The position numbers were made by a program, and so were the translations under genes. Positions 35,580 to 43,951 of a DNA stretch of 64,000 nucleotides are shown piece after piece. Under the pieces are notes generated by a model. That model searched no databases and was not told where the DNA came from. It was given only the letters and a program-made list of their open reading frames with translations. Source of the DNA: Porphyromonas sp. oral taxon 278 str. W7784 (GTDB taxonomy: Bacteria; Bacteroidota; Bacteroidia; Bacteroidales; Porphyromonadaceae); the NCBI RefSeq assembly GCF_000467855.2, contig NZ_KI259221.1, forward strand, positions 264,869-328,868. Reading direction: 5' to 3'. Within the stretch, counting starts at the first letter, position 1. The number at the start of each line of letters is the position of its first letter.

Positions 35580-36809
35580 ATGCACTATCCTACCCTACGT
35601 CTCCTCCCCCGCAAGGAGGAATCTATCCTTCGCCTCCACCCCTGGGTATTCTCCGGGGCTATAGCTTCGTACTCTGAGCCCGTCACTGACGGCTCCCTGG
35701 TCACCGTCCTCGACAGCAAGGGCAAGCCCCTAGGTACGGGACATTTCGGTGGGGGGAGTATAGCCGTACGCCTGCTTAGCTTCTCGGGCGAAGAGATCAT
35801 AGACAGGGAGTTCTACAAGGCTCGCCTACAGGCCGCCCTCCGACTCCGACTAGACTGCGGACTCGTTCGTCCTGATGGGAGCTGTGACCGCCCCAATGAC
35901 ACCTACCGCCTCGTCCATGGTGAGGGGGATGGTCTGCCTGGCTTGGTCATCGACATCTACGATCGTACCGCCGTCCTACAGGCGCATAGCATGGGGATGC
36001 ACGAGGCTCGTATGATGATCGCCGAGGCTCTACAGGAGGTCTATGAGGAGGCTGGAGATCCCGTCGCCCCACTCGCTGGTATCTACTACAAGTCGGAGTC
36101 GACACTCCCCACCCGAGATATGCGAGAGCTGGCCTCCGACGGCTTCCTCCTAGGGCACACCGAGGCTACTCCTATCTGGGAGAATGGGCTACGCTTCATC
36201 CCCGACTGGCTCAAGGGACAGAAGACGGGCTTCTTCATCGACCAGCGAGAGAATAGAGAGCTCGTAGGTCAGTATGCCCAGGGATGCACCGTGCTCAATG
36301 CCTTCTGCTATACAGGGGGCTTCTCCATCTACGCCCTTGGGGCAGGAGCTAAGCGTGTCGATTCGCTCGACAGCTCCTCCAAGGCGATGTACCTCACCGA
36401 GCGCCATGTCGCTCTGAACTTCGGCGAAGATTGCCCCCGCCATCGCTCTGTGACGGAGGATGCCTTCGACTACCTAGAGCAGATGCCTCAGGGCCAGTAT
36501 GACCTGATCATCCTCGATCCCCCAGCCTTCGCCAAGCATCGTAAGGTGCTACGCAATGCGCTCATGGGCTACCGTAAGATCAACGGTATAGCGATCAAGA
36601 AGGCTGCCCCAGGGAGTATCATCTTCACCTTCAGTTGCTCCCAAGCGGTGTCGAAGGAAGAATTCCGCCTAGCGGTCTTCACCGCAGCGGCCAGCTCTGG
36701 ACGACGTGTGCGTATCCTCCACCAGCTGACACAGCCCGTCGATCATCCCATCAATATCTACCATCCCGAGGGAGAGTATCTCAAAGGGCTCGTCCTCTAC
36801 GTTGAATAG
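35580..36809 (+). CDS. Class I SAM-dependent rRNA (cytosine-C5) methyltransferase, RlmI-like
   Basis: The 409-residue protein has an N-terminal PUA-like domain (LRLHPWVFSGAIAS ... GKPLGTGHFG), a middle EEHD-type region and a C-terminal Rossmann methyltransferase. SAM motif I is VLNAFCYTGGFSIYALGAGA near residue 236, and the catalytic-type motif IILDPPAFAKHR near 308 precedes FSCSQAVSKEEF. E. coli RlmI methylates C1962 of 23S rRNA; equivalence here is inferred. The start abuts the exonuclease stop with no gap. Confidence 0.9.
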   Translation: MHYPTLRLLPRKEESILRLHPWVFSGAIASYSEPVTDGSLVTVLDSKGKPLGTGHFGGGSIAVRLLSFSGEEIIDREFYKARLQAALRLRLDCGLVRPDGSCDRPNDTYRLVHGEGDGLPGLVIDIYDRTAVLQAHSMGMHEARMMIAEALQEVYEEAGDPVAPLAGIYYKSESTLPTRDMRELASDGFLLGHTEATPIWENGLRFIPDWLKGQKTGFFIDQRENRELVGQYAQGCTVLNAFCYTGGFSIYALGAGAKRVDSLDSSSKAMYLTERHVALNFGEDCPRHRSVTEDAFDYLEQMPQGQYDLIILDPPAFAKHRKVLRNALMGYRKINGIAIKKAAPGSIIFTFSCSQAVSKEEFRLAVFTAAASSGRRVRILHQLTQPVDHPINIYHPEGEYLKGLVLYVE

Positions 36810-36851
36810 CTGGGCTTACCCTCATTCATCCTCTCCAAGCCCGATCCTAGA

Positions 36852-37505
36852 ATGAAAGTCAATCACCTCATAGAGGAGAACTCCCTCCTCTGCCACTTCG
36901 TCGCCGAGATGCGCGACATACATACCCAGACCGATGCGATGCGCTTCCGTCGCAATGTAGAGCGTGTCGGTGAGATCATGGCCTATGAGCTGAGTAAGAA
37001 GCTCAACTATACCTCCCGCCAGGTGCAGACACCCCTCGGCGTCGCCGAGTGTACTCAGGTCTCAGACCAGATCGTCATCGGTACGATCCTGCGTGCAGGG
37101 CTCACGCTACATCAGGGCTTCCTCAACTACTTCGACAAGGCTGAGAATGCCTTCGTCTCCGCCTATCGGAAGTACAAGGACCGTCTGAACTTCGATATCT
37201 TCATCGAGTATATCGCTTCGCCCTCTCTCGAGGGGAAGACCCTCCTACTCGTCGACCCTATGCTCGCCACAGGGAGCTCCATGGAGCTGGCCTACCATGC
37301 GCTGCTGACCAAGGGTAAGCCGAGTGAAGTTCATCTGGTCTCGATCATCGCTAGTCAGCAGGCTGTAGAGACCCTCTCGGCCTCCTTCCCCGAAGACAAT
37401 GTCACGCTCTGGGTCGCAGCTATCGACCCCGTCCTCGATGAGCATGCCTATATCGTCCCAGGCCTAGGGGACGCTGGTGACCTAGCGTATGGAGAGAAGC
37501 TCTAA
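36852..37505 (+). CDS. upp: Uracil phosphoribosyltransferase
   Basis: UPRT salvages uracil to UMP using PRPP. The 217-residue product has the PRPP loop VDPMLATGSSMELAY near residue 133, the upstream RAGLTLHQGFLNYF block and the uracil-binding C-terminal VPGLGDAGDLAYG. It acts alongside de novo synthesis by CarAB and PyrC in the same window. Its last 17 nt overlap the next gene, so it is probably cotranscribed with the SGNH-MBOAT cassette. Confidence 0.93.
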   Translation: MKVNHLIEENSLLCHFVAEMRDIHTQTDAMRFRRNVERVGEIMAYELSKKLNYTSRQVQTPLGVAECTQVSDQIVIGTILRAGLTLHQGFLNYFDKAENAFVSAYRKYKDRLNFDIFIEYIASPSLEGKTLLLVDPMLATGSSMELAYHALLTKGKPSEVHLVSIIASQQAVETLSASFPEDNVTLWVAAIDPVLDEHAYIVPGLGDAGDLAYGEKL

Positions 37506-38925
37506 AGAACCAGATTACCTTCTCCGCTTTTGGCTCCTTGCCCTAGTCTCCACCCTAGGGCTTCTTCTCCTCTACTTCCTCCCATCCAATATCTTCGGCT
37601 GGGAGCCTAACAAGGTAGACCTCCTCTCCGACCTACGGCACGAGGAGGTAGACTCGGCTCTACTCAAGCCCGAAGATCCGCTAGCACTCAGCCAGCAGGC
37701 ACGGAGCGATGACAAGGTGGTACGCCGGCGGGAGGAGATCTATCGTCGGCTCGAGGAGCAGTCCAAGCAGGAGCAAGAGGCCTCAGGCACCCTGCCTGCT
37801 GATCTAGACTCTACAGTGAGCCCGATCAGTCGCCTAGCAGACATGAGCCCCCGGCATGACGGCATGCAGCACTTCTTCGCTCAGCTCCGTCAGCGCAGTC
37901 GCCTAGGGCGCCCCGTGCGTATCGCCGTCCTTGGGGACTCCTTCATCGAGGGGGATATCTTCACCGGTAGTCTACGTAGCCAGCTACAGGCACGCTATGG
38001 AGGTGCTGGCGTGGGCTGGATGCCACTGACCTCAGAGACGGCAGGCTTCCGCCGGACGATCCGTCATGAGTTCAAGGGCTGGCGGGAATACAATCAGCTC
38101 CGCACCAAGGGGCGCTACCCCCTGCCTAGCCACTACTATACCGGATCGGAGGGCGACTGGGTGCGCTATACCCTCCCCAAGGGTAGCCAGCCCTGCACCG
38201 AGGCGATCCTCTACTATCAATCCCCACAAGGCACTTCCCTCTCGGTCTCTATCGACGGAGGAGAGCCCACGATGATTGATCTGCCCGAGAGCGAATCACT
38301 CTCGGCCTACAAGCTCAATAGCAGTGCCTTCAGCTCCATTCGCTTTAGCCTCGCCTCTGGGGCATCAGGCTTCGTCTGCTATGGGGTAGGTCTCGACGGA
38401 GCTTCGGGGATCAGTGTAGACAACTTCTCTACACGAGGCAACTCTGGCCTCACCCTTCGCTCGCTTGACAGCGAACTCAACAAAGCCTTCTGCTCTGCAC
38501 GCCCCTACGACCTCATCATCCTGCAGTATGGGCTGAACACGATCTCACAGAAGCAGCTCGACTACTCGCACTACATCAAGCAGTTCGGTGGCGCTATCGA
38601 TCACCTCAGAGCCTCTATAGGCTCTACGGAGTGCCTTCTCCTAGGGGTCTCAGACCGTGGGACGAAGTCCAACGGAGCGGTCGTCACCATGCCTGCTGTC
38701 CGAGCCCTAGAGCAGGGACAGATCCGACTTGCTGCAGAGAAGGGTCTGGTCTTCTGGAGTACCCGAGAGGCGGTCGTCCGCCTTGGGGGCATCGGGGCGC
38801 TCGCCTCACGAGGCTGGGCAGCTAAAGACTATACCCACCTCTCTCACCGAGGGGGGCAAGAGTTGGCTCGCCAATTCTTAGATGCCTTCTTCCTCGAGGA
38901 AAAGTACTATGATGCGATTAAGTAG
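37489..38925 (+). CDS. Membrane-anchored SGNH/GDSL hydrolase-like protein (first copy)
   Basis: The 478-residue protein has a single N-terminal membrane segment (FWLLALVSTLGLLLLYFLP, residues about 14-32) and a charged stalk. An SGNH esterase domain follows: block I IAVLGDSFIEGD near residue 150, a block with LQYGLNT near 347, and a C-terminal DYTHLSHRGG Asp-x-x-His near 448. The second domain half between these is beta-rich, similar to carbohydrate-binding inserts. With the next two genes it fits an O-acetylation or deacetylation system acting outside the inner membrane. The start overlaps upp by 17 nt. Confidence 0.83.
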   Translation: MERSSKEPDYLLRFWLLALVSTLGLLLLYFLPSNIFGWEPNKVDLLSDLRHEEVDSALLKPEDPLALSQQARSDDKVVRRREEIYRRLEEQSKQEQEASGTLPADLDSTVSPISRLADMSPRHDGMQHFFAQLRQRSRLGRPVRIAVLGDSFIEGDIFTGSLRSQLQARYGGAGVGWMPLTSETAGFRRTIRHEFKGWREYNQLRTKGRYPLPSHYYTGSEGDWVRYTLPKGSQPCTEAILYYQSPQGTSLSVSIDGGEPTMIDLPESESLSAYKLNSSAFSSIRFSLASGASGFVCYGVGLDGASGISVDNFSTRGNSGLTLRSLDSELNKAFCSARPYDLIILQYGLNTISQKQLDYSHYIKQFGGAIDHLRASIGSTECLLLGVSDRGTKSNGAVVTMPAVRALEQGQIRLAAEKGLVFWSTREAVVRLGGIGALASRGWAAKDYTHLSHRGGQELARQFLDAFFLEEKYYDAIK

Positions 38926-40150
38926 ACTCAGCGGGCTACTCATGCTCTCGCTCCTCCTACTAGGTATGGAGCCTCTCGGCGCTAGTGGACCCGTACCCGA
39001 TAATGATCCGAACTGGTATGCTCCCACGGGCTACTTCTCTAGCCTTACAGCCCGGCTCAAGTCAGCCTCCAAGGAGGGTCATACCGTGTCGATCGTACAG
39101 CTGGGCGATAGCCACATCCAGGCCGGATATACGACAGCTCCCCTCAGACGTAGCCTACAGAGCACCTACGGGAATGCGGGCAGAGGCTGGATCGGATGGT
39201 ATTCGCTCTATGGCTCCAATGCCCCAAAGGACTATCGTGTGACCTCAGCTAGCTTCGGCTGGCAACGAGAGCTCATACTCCGCCCCGAAGGGACACACCC
39301 CATGGGGGTGGGAGGCTACGTCCTCTCCACCCGTCCCTCGAGTAGCTTCTCCATCGGAGTATCGTCTCAGATGAGCCCCTTCCGTCAGATGCTCCTTCTA
39401 CGTACAGCTTCTTCGCACCCGCTGGGAGCCTTCCCGGTAGCTCAGCTCGCTCGTGGTCGCTTCTCTACCGGTGCCTATGTCGTCGATACCCTCAGCTGGA
39501 GTACTCCCTTCAGCGAGGTGACGCTGAGCCCGATCATGGACGAAGGTGACGAATCGGTCTACGCAGGCTGTGTCCTCCTCTCGGGCAAGGGTGGCGCCCT
39601 CGTACATGATATCGGGATCAATGGAGCTGCCTACCGGCACTATGCCCTAGAAGAATATGTAGAGCAACTGGCCCTCCTCGAGCCAGAGCTCCTCATCATC
39701 TCTATGGGGACGAACGACTGCTACAGCCGTGGCTTCCAGATGGAGACCTTCACCGAGAGCCTCGATACGATGATGGCGCTGATCAAGGCCATCCTCCCTC
39801 GTACGAAGGTGCTCCTGACGACTCCTCCACCCAGCTTCTTCCGTCAGGCAAGTACGCACTACGTCACTACGGGGAAGAAGCGCCGTAAGCATCGCAAGAA
39901 GGTGACGACGATATCCTACCAGTTCAACGAGCATGCTCGCCACCTCTCGGCCGAGATCATGCGCCGAGCCAGGACCTATGATGTCGCTGCCTTCGACCTC
40001 TTCACAGCTATGGGGGGCGAACAAGGGATCTCCTCTTGGATCGCCGATGGACTGATGGCTGGCGACCGAGTACACTACAGCCGTGACGGCTATGAGCGTC
40101 AAGGGCTACTCATCACAGATGCCCTACAGAGAGCTTTGGCTTCTCGCTAA
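38909..40150 (+). CDS. Exported SGNH/GDSL hydrolase-like protein (second copy)
   Basis: From the ATG at 38909 (MMRLSRLSGLLMLSLLLLGMEPLGA) the product is about 413 residues with a clear export signal. A farther ATG at 38882 is possible but adds nine polar residues before the signal. SGNH blocks are VQLGDSHIQAGYTT near residue 66, ISMGTNDCYSRG near 266 (block III GxND) and DRVHYSRDGY near 387 (block V). It is paralogous in plan to the preceding gene and overlaps its end by 17 nt. It is 15 bp before the MBOAT gene. Confidence 0.83.
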   Translation: MMRLSRLSGLLMLSLLLLGMEPLGASGPVPDNDPNWYAPTGYFSSLTARLKSASKEGHTVSIVQLGDSHIQAGYTTAPLRRSLQSTYGNAGRGWIGWYSLYGSNAPKDYRVTSASFGWQRELILRPEGTHPMGVGGYVLSTRPSSSFSIGVSSQMSPFRQMLLLRTASSHPLGAFPVAQLARGRFSTGAYVVDTLSWSTPFSEVTLSPIMDEGDESVYAGCVLLSGKGGALVHDIGINGAAYRHYALEEYVEQLALLEPELLIISMGTNDCYSRGFQMETFTESLDTMMALIKAILPRTKVLLTTPPPSFFRQASTHYVTTGKKRRKHRKKVTTISYQFNEHARHLSAEIMRRARTYDVAAFDLFTAMGGEQGISSWIADGLMAGDRVHYSRDGYERQGLLITDALQRALASR

Positions 40151-40165
40151 TCGATTGACCGACGA

Positions 40166-41689
40166 ATGACCTTCTTTGATACAATTGACTGGGGAAGACT
40201 CCCCGATGTCTTGCGCTTCGAGCGGGAGAGTCCGATGATCTTCTCTTCGGGGCTCTTTCTCTTCTGCGCCCTCCTCTTCCTACCACTCTACATGCTCCTG
40301 AGGCGGACTACGACGCTCAGGATCATCTATGTCTCGATCTTCTCGCTCTTCTTCTACTACGAGAGCAGTGGGGAGTACGTCCTGATCCTGCTCTTCGCTG
40401 CGACGATGGACTTCTTCATCGGTCGGGCGATCGGTCGAAGTGAGGACGAGGTCTACCGCAAGCGTCTTCTCCTCACCAGCATCTGCGTCAACATCGGGAT
40501 GCTCTCCTACTTCAAGTACTTCTACTTCCTACTTGACCTGGGGCAAATGCTTCTAGCTTCCCTTGGGATAGCTACCGAGCCAGCGATCCCATTGGAGGCA
40601 CGGGACTACTTCATCCCAGCGGGTATATCCTTCTATACCTTCCAGACGCTGAGCTATACGGCGGACATCTACAGACGAGAGATCACTCCGCTGAAGCGAT
40701 GGATTGATTACCTCTTCTACCTGTCGTTCTTCCCGCAGCTGGTAGCTGGACCTATTGTCCGAGCTAAGGACTTCATCCCGCAGATCTACCGCCGTCCCCA
40801 GCTCCTCAAGGCGGAGTACGGCGAAGCACTGACGCTGATCCTGAGCGGGCTGGTGAAGAAGGCGATCATCGGAGACTTCATCGGGGCGAACCTCGTGGAT
40901 TTGATCTTCGCCGAACCGACACGCTTCACGGGGCTGGAGAATCTATTTGCCGTCTACGGCTATGCGATGCAGATCTACTGCGACTTCTCAGGTTATTCGG
41001 ATATGGCCATTGGGATCGCTCTGCTTCTCGGCTTCCGGTTCAACATCAACTTCGATTCCCCATACCAATCGGGGAATATCACGGAGTTCTGGCGTCGCTG
41101 GCACATCTCCCTCTCCACTTGGCTTCGAGACTATCTCTACATACCTCTGGGGGGAAATAGAAAGGGGCAGATACGCACCTATGTCAACCTCCTGGTGACG
41201 ATGCTCCTCGGCGGGCTGTGGCATGGTGCTGCCATGCGCTTCATCTTATGGGGGGCGATCCACGGGGTAGCTCTAGCGCTCCACAAGCTCTACATGCAGA
41301 TCTTCGACGCCCTCGGTTGGCGCAGGAAGAAGCCCTTCAAGATCCAGCGCTTCCTCGGGCAAATTATCACCTTCCATCTAGTTTGTTTCGCTTGGATCTT
41401 CTTCCGTGCTGACTCGATGGAGACGGCACTGTCGGTGATCACACAGATCTCAGACCACTTCGCCCCCGAGGTCTTCTTTCAGTTTGTCGTCGGATACAAG
41501 AATGTCCTTCTCTTGCTCCTACTAGGCTACCTCCTGCACTTCACCTCTAAGAAGCAGGAACTCCGCTTCCGTAGTTGGCTCACCGACCTACCCTTCATCG
41601 GACAAGTCTGTCTCTTCATCGTGACGGTCTTCCTGCTCATCCAGATACGAAGCGCCGACGCTCAGCCCTTCATCTACTTCAACTTCTAG
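40166..41689 (+). CDS. MBOAT family O-acyltransferase (AlgI/PatA-like)
   Basis: The 507-residue polytopic protein matches the AlgI/PatA/DltB branch of MBOATs. Segments FIPAGISFYTFQTLSYTADIYR near residue 150, FFPQLVAGPIVRAKDFIPQ near 190, YCDFSGYSDMAIGIALLLGF near 270 and FWRRWHISLSTWLRDYLYIPLGGNRKG near 310 are typical. The catalytic His pair lies in LLGGLWHGAAMRFILWGAIHG near 346-366. It moves acyl groups across the inner membrane onto a carrier or glycan. Two SGNH proteins just upstream are the expected periplasmic partners; the acceptor glycan is unknown. Confidence 0.92.
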   Translation: MTFFDTIDWGRLPDVLRFERESPMIFSSGLFLFCALLFLPLYMLLRRTTTLRIIYVSIFSLFFYYESSGEYVLILLFAATMDFFIGRAIGRSEDEVYRKRLLLTSICVNIGMLSYFKYFYFLLDLGQMLLASLGIATEPAIPLEARDYFIPAGISFYTFQTLSYTADIYRREITPLKRWIDYLFYLSFFPQLVAGPIVRAKDFIPQIYRRPQLLKAEYGEALTLILSGLVKKAIIGDFIGANLVDLIFAEPTRFTGLENLFAVYGYAMQIYCDFSGYSDMAIGIALLLGFRFNINFDSPYQSGNITEFWRRWHISLSTWLRDYLYIPLGGNRKGQIRTYVNLLVTMLLGGLWHGAAMRFILWGAIHGVALALHKLYMQIFDALGWRRKKPFKIQRFLGQIITFHLVCFAWIFFRADSMETALSVITQISDHFAPEVFFQFVVGYKNVLLLLLLGYLLHFTSKKQELRFRSWLTDLPFIGQVCLFIVTVFLLIQIRSADAQPFIYFNF

Positions 41690-41712
41690 TCCCCACTCCC
41701 CCATGTATAAGT

Positions 41713-41748
41713 AGCAGCGCTGGAGCCGTAGTTGGCTCCAGCGCTGCT
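41713..41748 (+). terminator. Terminator hairpin after the MBOAT gene
   Basis: AGCAGCGCTGGAGCC (41713-41727) pairs perfectly over 15 bp with 41734-41748 around a 6-nt loop, 23 bp past the stop. No long T run follows. The 365-bp stretch 41690-42054 contains this hairpin and array 4, no gene. Confidence 0.75.
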
Positions 41749-41792
41749 GCTTATGTATGGGATCACCTTCCCCAAGCGATATGTATCATCAC

Positions 41793-41924
41793 CCCATACA
41801 TGGGACCTGTAAGTGACCCATACATGGGACCTGTAAGTGACCCATTCATGGGTCGGTTAGGTACCCCATTCATGGGTCACCTCGGCGACCCATGAATGGG
41901 TAGTATACGGGAGCTATGAATGGG
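41793..41924. repeat. 24-bp-period palindrome array 4 (6 units), inverted partner of array 5
   Basis: Cores start at 41793, 41817, 41841, 41865, 41889 and 41913, exactly 24 bp apart, with central pairs AC, AC, TC, TC, GA, GA; the last has the left edge GCTAT. The first two linkers are identical (ACCTGTAAGTGA). Positions 41823-41924 are the exact reverse complement of 46138-46239, 102 of 102 bases by hand comparison. The array follows the MBOAT terminator and precedes the gene starting at 42055. Confidence 0.95.
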
Positions 41925-42054
41925 AGTAAGGAAAGATATAGATGGGGGGAGACCTTAGAGGGTAGACCTTCGGCGCCGTAGAGGGCAGGAGGAAATCTCC
42001 CTCTGCGGATGGTGAAGGTGAACCAGCTCTCGCCGTAAGGTGTTGTAAGGGTGC

Positions 42055-43209
42055 ATGATTAAGACCATTCGATCCCTTTATCACAAGACGAAGCCCCTAT
42101 CTTCTCTTGACCTACCTCTTCCGACAGAGCTCTTCACTTTCCCGCTGGGGTTAACGTTTGCGTTGCTCTTCTCTCCACTTACTGCTTGGGTAGGTGTAGC
42201 AGGGACGCTGGCGCTCTGTGTGGCGGGGCTCTTCGCTCTAGGAGGACTTTCGGCCAATAGATCGATCATGCACCGCTCGCTCTTTGTGCTCGGGCTCTGG
42301 GGAGTGCTTCTACTCTTCGCCTCCGAGACACTCATCGGCCATCCGCTCGGCGTGCAGTCCCTCCTGCTGATATCTTATCTCGTGAGCAGCATCGTGGTAG
42401 CCCTCTATCGCTTCGTCGATGCTCGAAGGGAGCATCCGAAGCAATGCCTCTGCATCCGTGGACGTATCTTGAGAGCCGAACGCCTGCGCTTCGAGCGTAT
42501 CCTTGTGGTCTTCTCCTTCATCGCTCTTATCTTCATCGGGCTTTGCACGATGCTTTGCCCCGTGCATTGGCGTATACTGCTCTATGCCGCATCGGCCTTC
42601 GTCGTCGTCTTCACTTGGTCGGTCTACGCCGTAGAATGTGCACATCTCGTCTGGGTAAAGAAGCGTCTGGAGCGTGAAGTATGGATCCCCGTGCTCAATG
42701 ATCAGCAGCAGCCCGTCGGACGTGTACCCATGACGACGCCAGAGCCCAGCGAAGGGCGCCTGCCGGTAGTACGTCTGATCGCTACTTCTCGGGATATGAT
42801 CTATCTGGAGCAAGCGCATGAAGCTCGCCTTCCTCAGACAGCAGGCTACGATACGCCCTTCGTAGCTTGGCTGACCGAAGGCTACCGCCCTGACCAAGTA
42901 GCTCAAGAACTCATCGACCTACGCTTCTGCGGTATCCGACGTGCTAGGCCTCGCTTCCTCCTTCACTATCATGAGACGATAGCAGGTCAAGATCTAAGCG
43001 TCTATCTCTTCGCTGTCGACATCGCCGATCCTAGTCAACTGCTCGTCGACTGTCTCCCCATCAAGGGACGATGGTGGCCGATCGAGCATCTGGCATCCGA
43101 GCTAGAGACCGGCGCCTTTGCACGCTACCTCATCGCCGAATATCCTTATCTGGAGCAGACGATTCTGCTAGCGCACCGCCTTCGCTCCACTTCTTCCTCT
43201 CATCCCTAA
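42055..43209 (+). CDS. Membrane protein with C-terminal degenerate Nudix-like domain
   Basis: I do not recognise this 384-residue protein as a named family. The first half has about five hydrophobic segments (FTFPLGLTFALLFSPLTAWVGVAGTLALC from residue 28; FVLGLWGVLLLFASETL; LLLISYLVSSIVVALYRF; ILVVFSFIALIFIGLCTM; ILLYAASAFVVVFTWSVYA). The second half (from about 205) reads like a Nudix fold: VWIPVLNDQQQPVGRVP, VAWLTEGYRPDQVAQELIDLRFCGI where the Nudix box should be, LHYHETIAGQDLSVYLFAVDI and GRWWPIEHL. The catalytic REXXEE residues are missing, so hydrolase activity is unlikely. It starts a four-gene plus-strand block bracketed by arrays 4 and 5. Confidence 0.7.
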   Translation: MIKTIRSLYHKTKPLSSLDLPLPTELFTFPLGLTFALLFSPLTAWVGVAGTLALCVAGLFALGGLSANRSIMHRSLFVLGLWGVLLLFASETLIGHPLGVQSLLLISYLVSSIVVALYRFVDARREHPKQCLCIRGRILRAERLRFERILVVFSFIALIFIGLCTMLCPVHWRILLYAASAFVVVFTWSVYAVECAHLVWVKKRLEREVWIPVLNDQQQPVGRVPMTTPEPSEGRLPVVRLIATSRDMIYLEQAHEARLPQTAGYDTPFVAWLTEGYRPDQVAQELIDLRFCGIRRARPRFLLHYHETIAGQDLSVYLFAVDIADPSQLLVDCLPIKGRWWPIEHLASELETGAFARYLIAEYPYLEQTILLAHRLRSTSSSHP

Positions 43210-43215
43210 GACCTT

Positions 43216-43929
43216 ATGAATACGCCCCAAGGGAAGCTTTACCTCATCCCTGTACCTATAGCGGAGGTCGAGCACAGCCAGTGTCTGCCCGAGCTGAATA
43301 GAGCCCTCCTGCCCACTATCCGTCACTTCATCGTCGAGAATGTCCGTTCTGCTCGACGCTTCCTCAAAGCTGCAGACCGAAGTGTCAATATCGACGCCTT
43401 AACCTTCTACGAGCTCAATAAGCATACTCCTGAAGGCAGTATCGAGGGCTTCCTCACCCCCATTGCTTCGGGCGAAGATATCGGGATCATCTCTGAGGCT
43501 GGTTGCCCCGCTGTAGCAGATCCTGGAGCGGATGTCGTAGCGATCGCTCAGCGCAAAGGGATAGAAGTGATCCCGCTGGTAGGCCCTAGTTCGATCCTGC
43601 TTGCCTTGATGGGCTCGGGCTTCAATGGGCAGGGCTTTGCCTTCTCAGGCTATCTTCCGATCGAAGATGCTAAGCGTCAGCAGGCGATGAAAGAGCTGGA
43701 GCACCGTGTTCGCTCTCGTGGTGAGACGCAGATCTTCATCGAGACGCCCTACCGCAACGTGCAACTCGTCGAGCAACTCATTCGACACTGCTCGCCAGAT
43801 CTTAAGCTTTGCATCGCCTCGGGGCTAACCTCCGAGCATGCTATCCTTCAGACGAAGAAGCTTTCTGCTTGGCGGGGACACATCCCTGATATTCACAAGG
43901 TGCCAACGATCTTCCTCCTTGGTCACTAA
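43216..43929 (+). CDS. Tetrapyrrole-methylase-fold SAM methyltransferase, RsmI-like
   Basis: The 237-residue protein has the RsmI/tetrapyrrole methylase fold: start GKLYLIPVPIAEV, the SAM-loop block IGIISEAGCPAVADPGADVVAIA near residue 92, VIPLVGPSSILLALMGSGF near 120 and FIETPYRNVQLVEQLI near 175. RsmI 2'-O-methylates C1402 of 16S rRNA; this shorter Bacteroidota form is related but its target is not certain. It starts 6 bp after the preceding stop. Confidence 0.88.
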   Translation: MNTPQGKLYLIPVPIAEVEHSQCLPELNRALLPTIRHFIVENVRSARRFLKAADRSVNIDALTFYELNKHTPEGSIEGFLTPIASGEDIGIISEAGCPAVADPGADVVAIAQRKGIEVIPLVGPSSILLALMGSGFNGQGFAFSGYLPIEDAKRQQAMKELEHRVRSRGETQIFIETPYRNVQLVEQLIRHCSPDLKLCIASGLTSEHAILQTKKLSAWRGHIPDIHKVPTIFLLGH

Positions 43930-43951
43930 CTAGAGAAGCCTCCGAGAGACT

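Noticed and set aside
41575..41895. Open frames with 8-residue peptide repeats running through the palindrome arrays (also 33988-34200 minus and 61910-62098 minus)
   Set aside because: A 24-bp period is divisible by three, so any open frame automatically shows an 8-residue repeat (such as DPFMGHLG). The frames start in unrelated sequence and are not shared between arrays.
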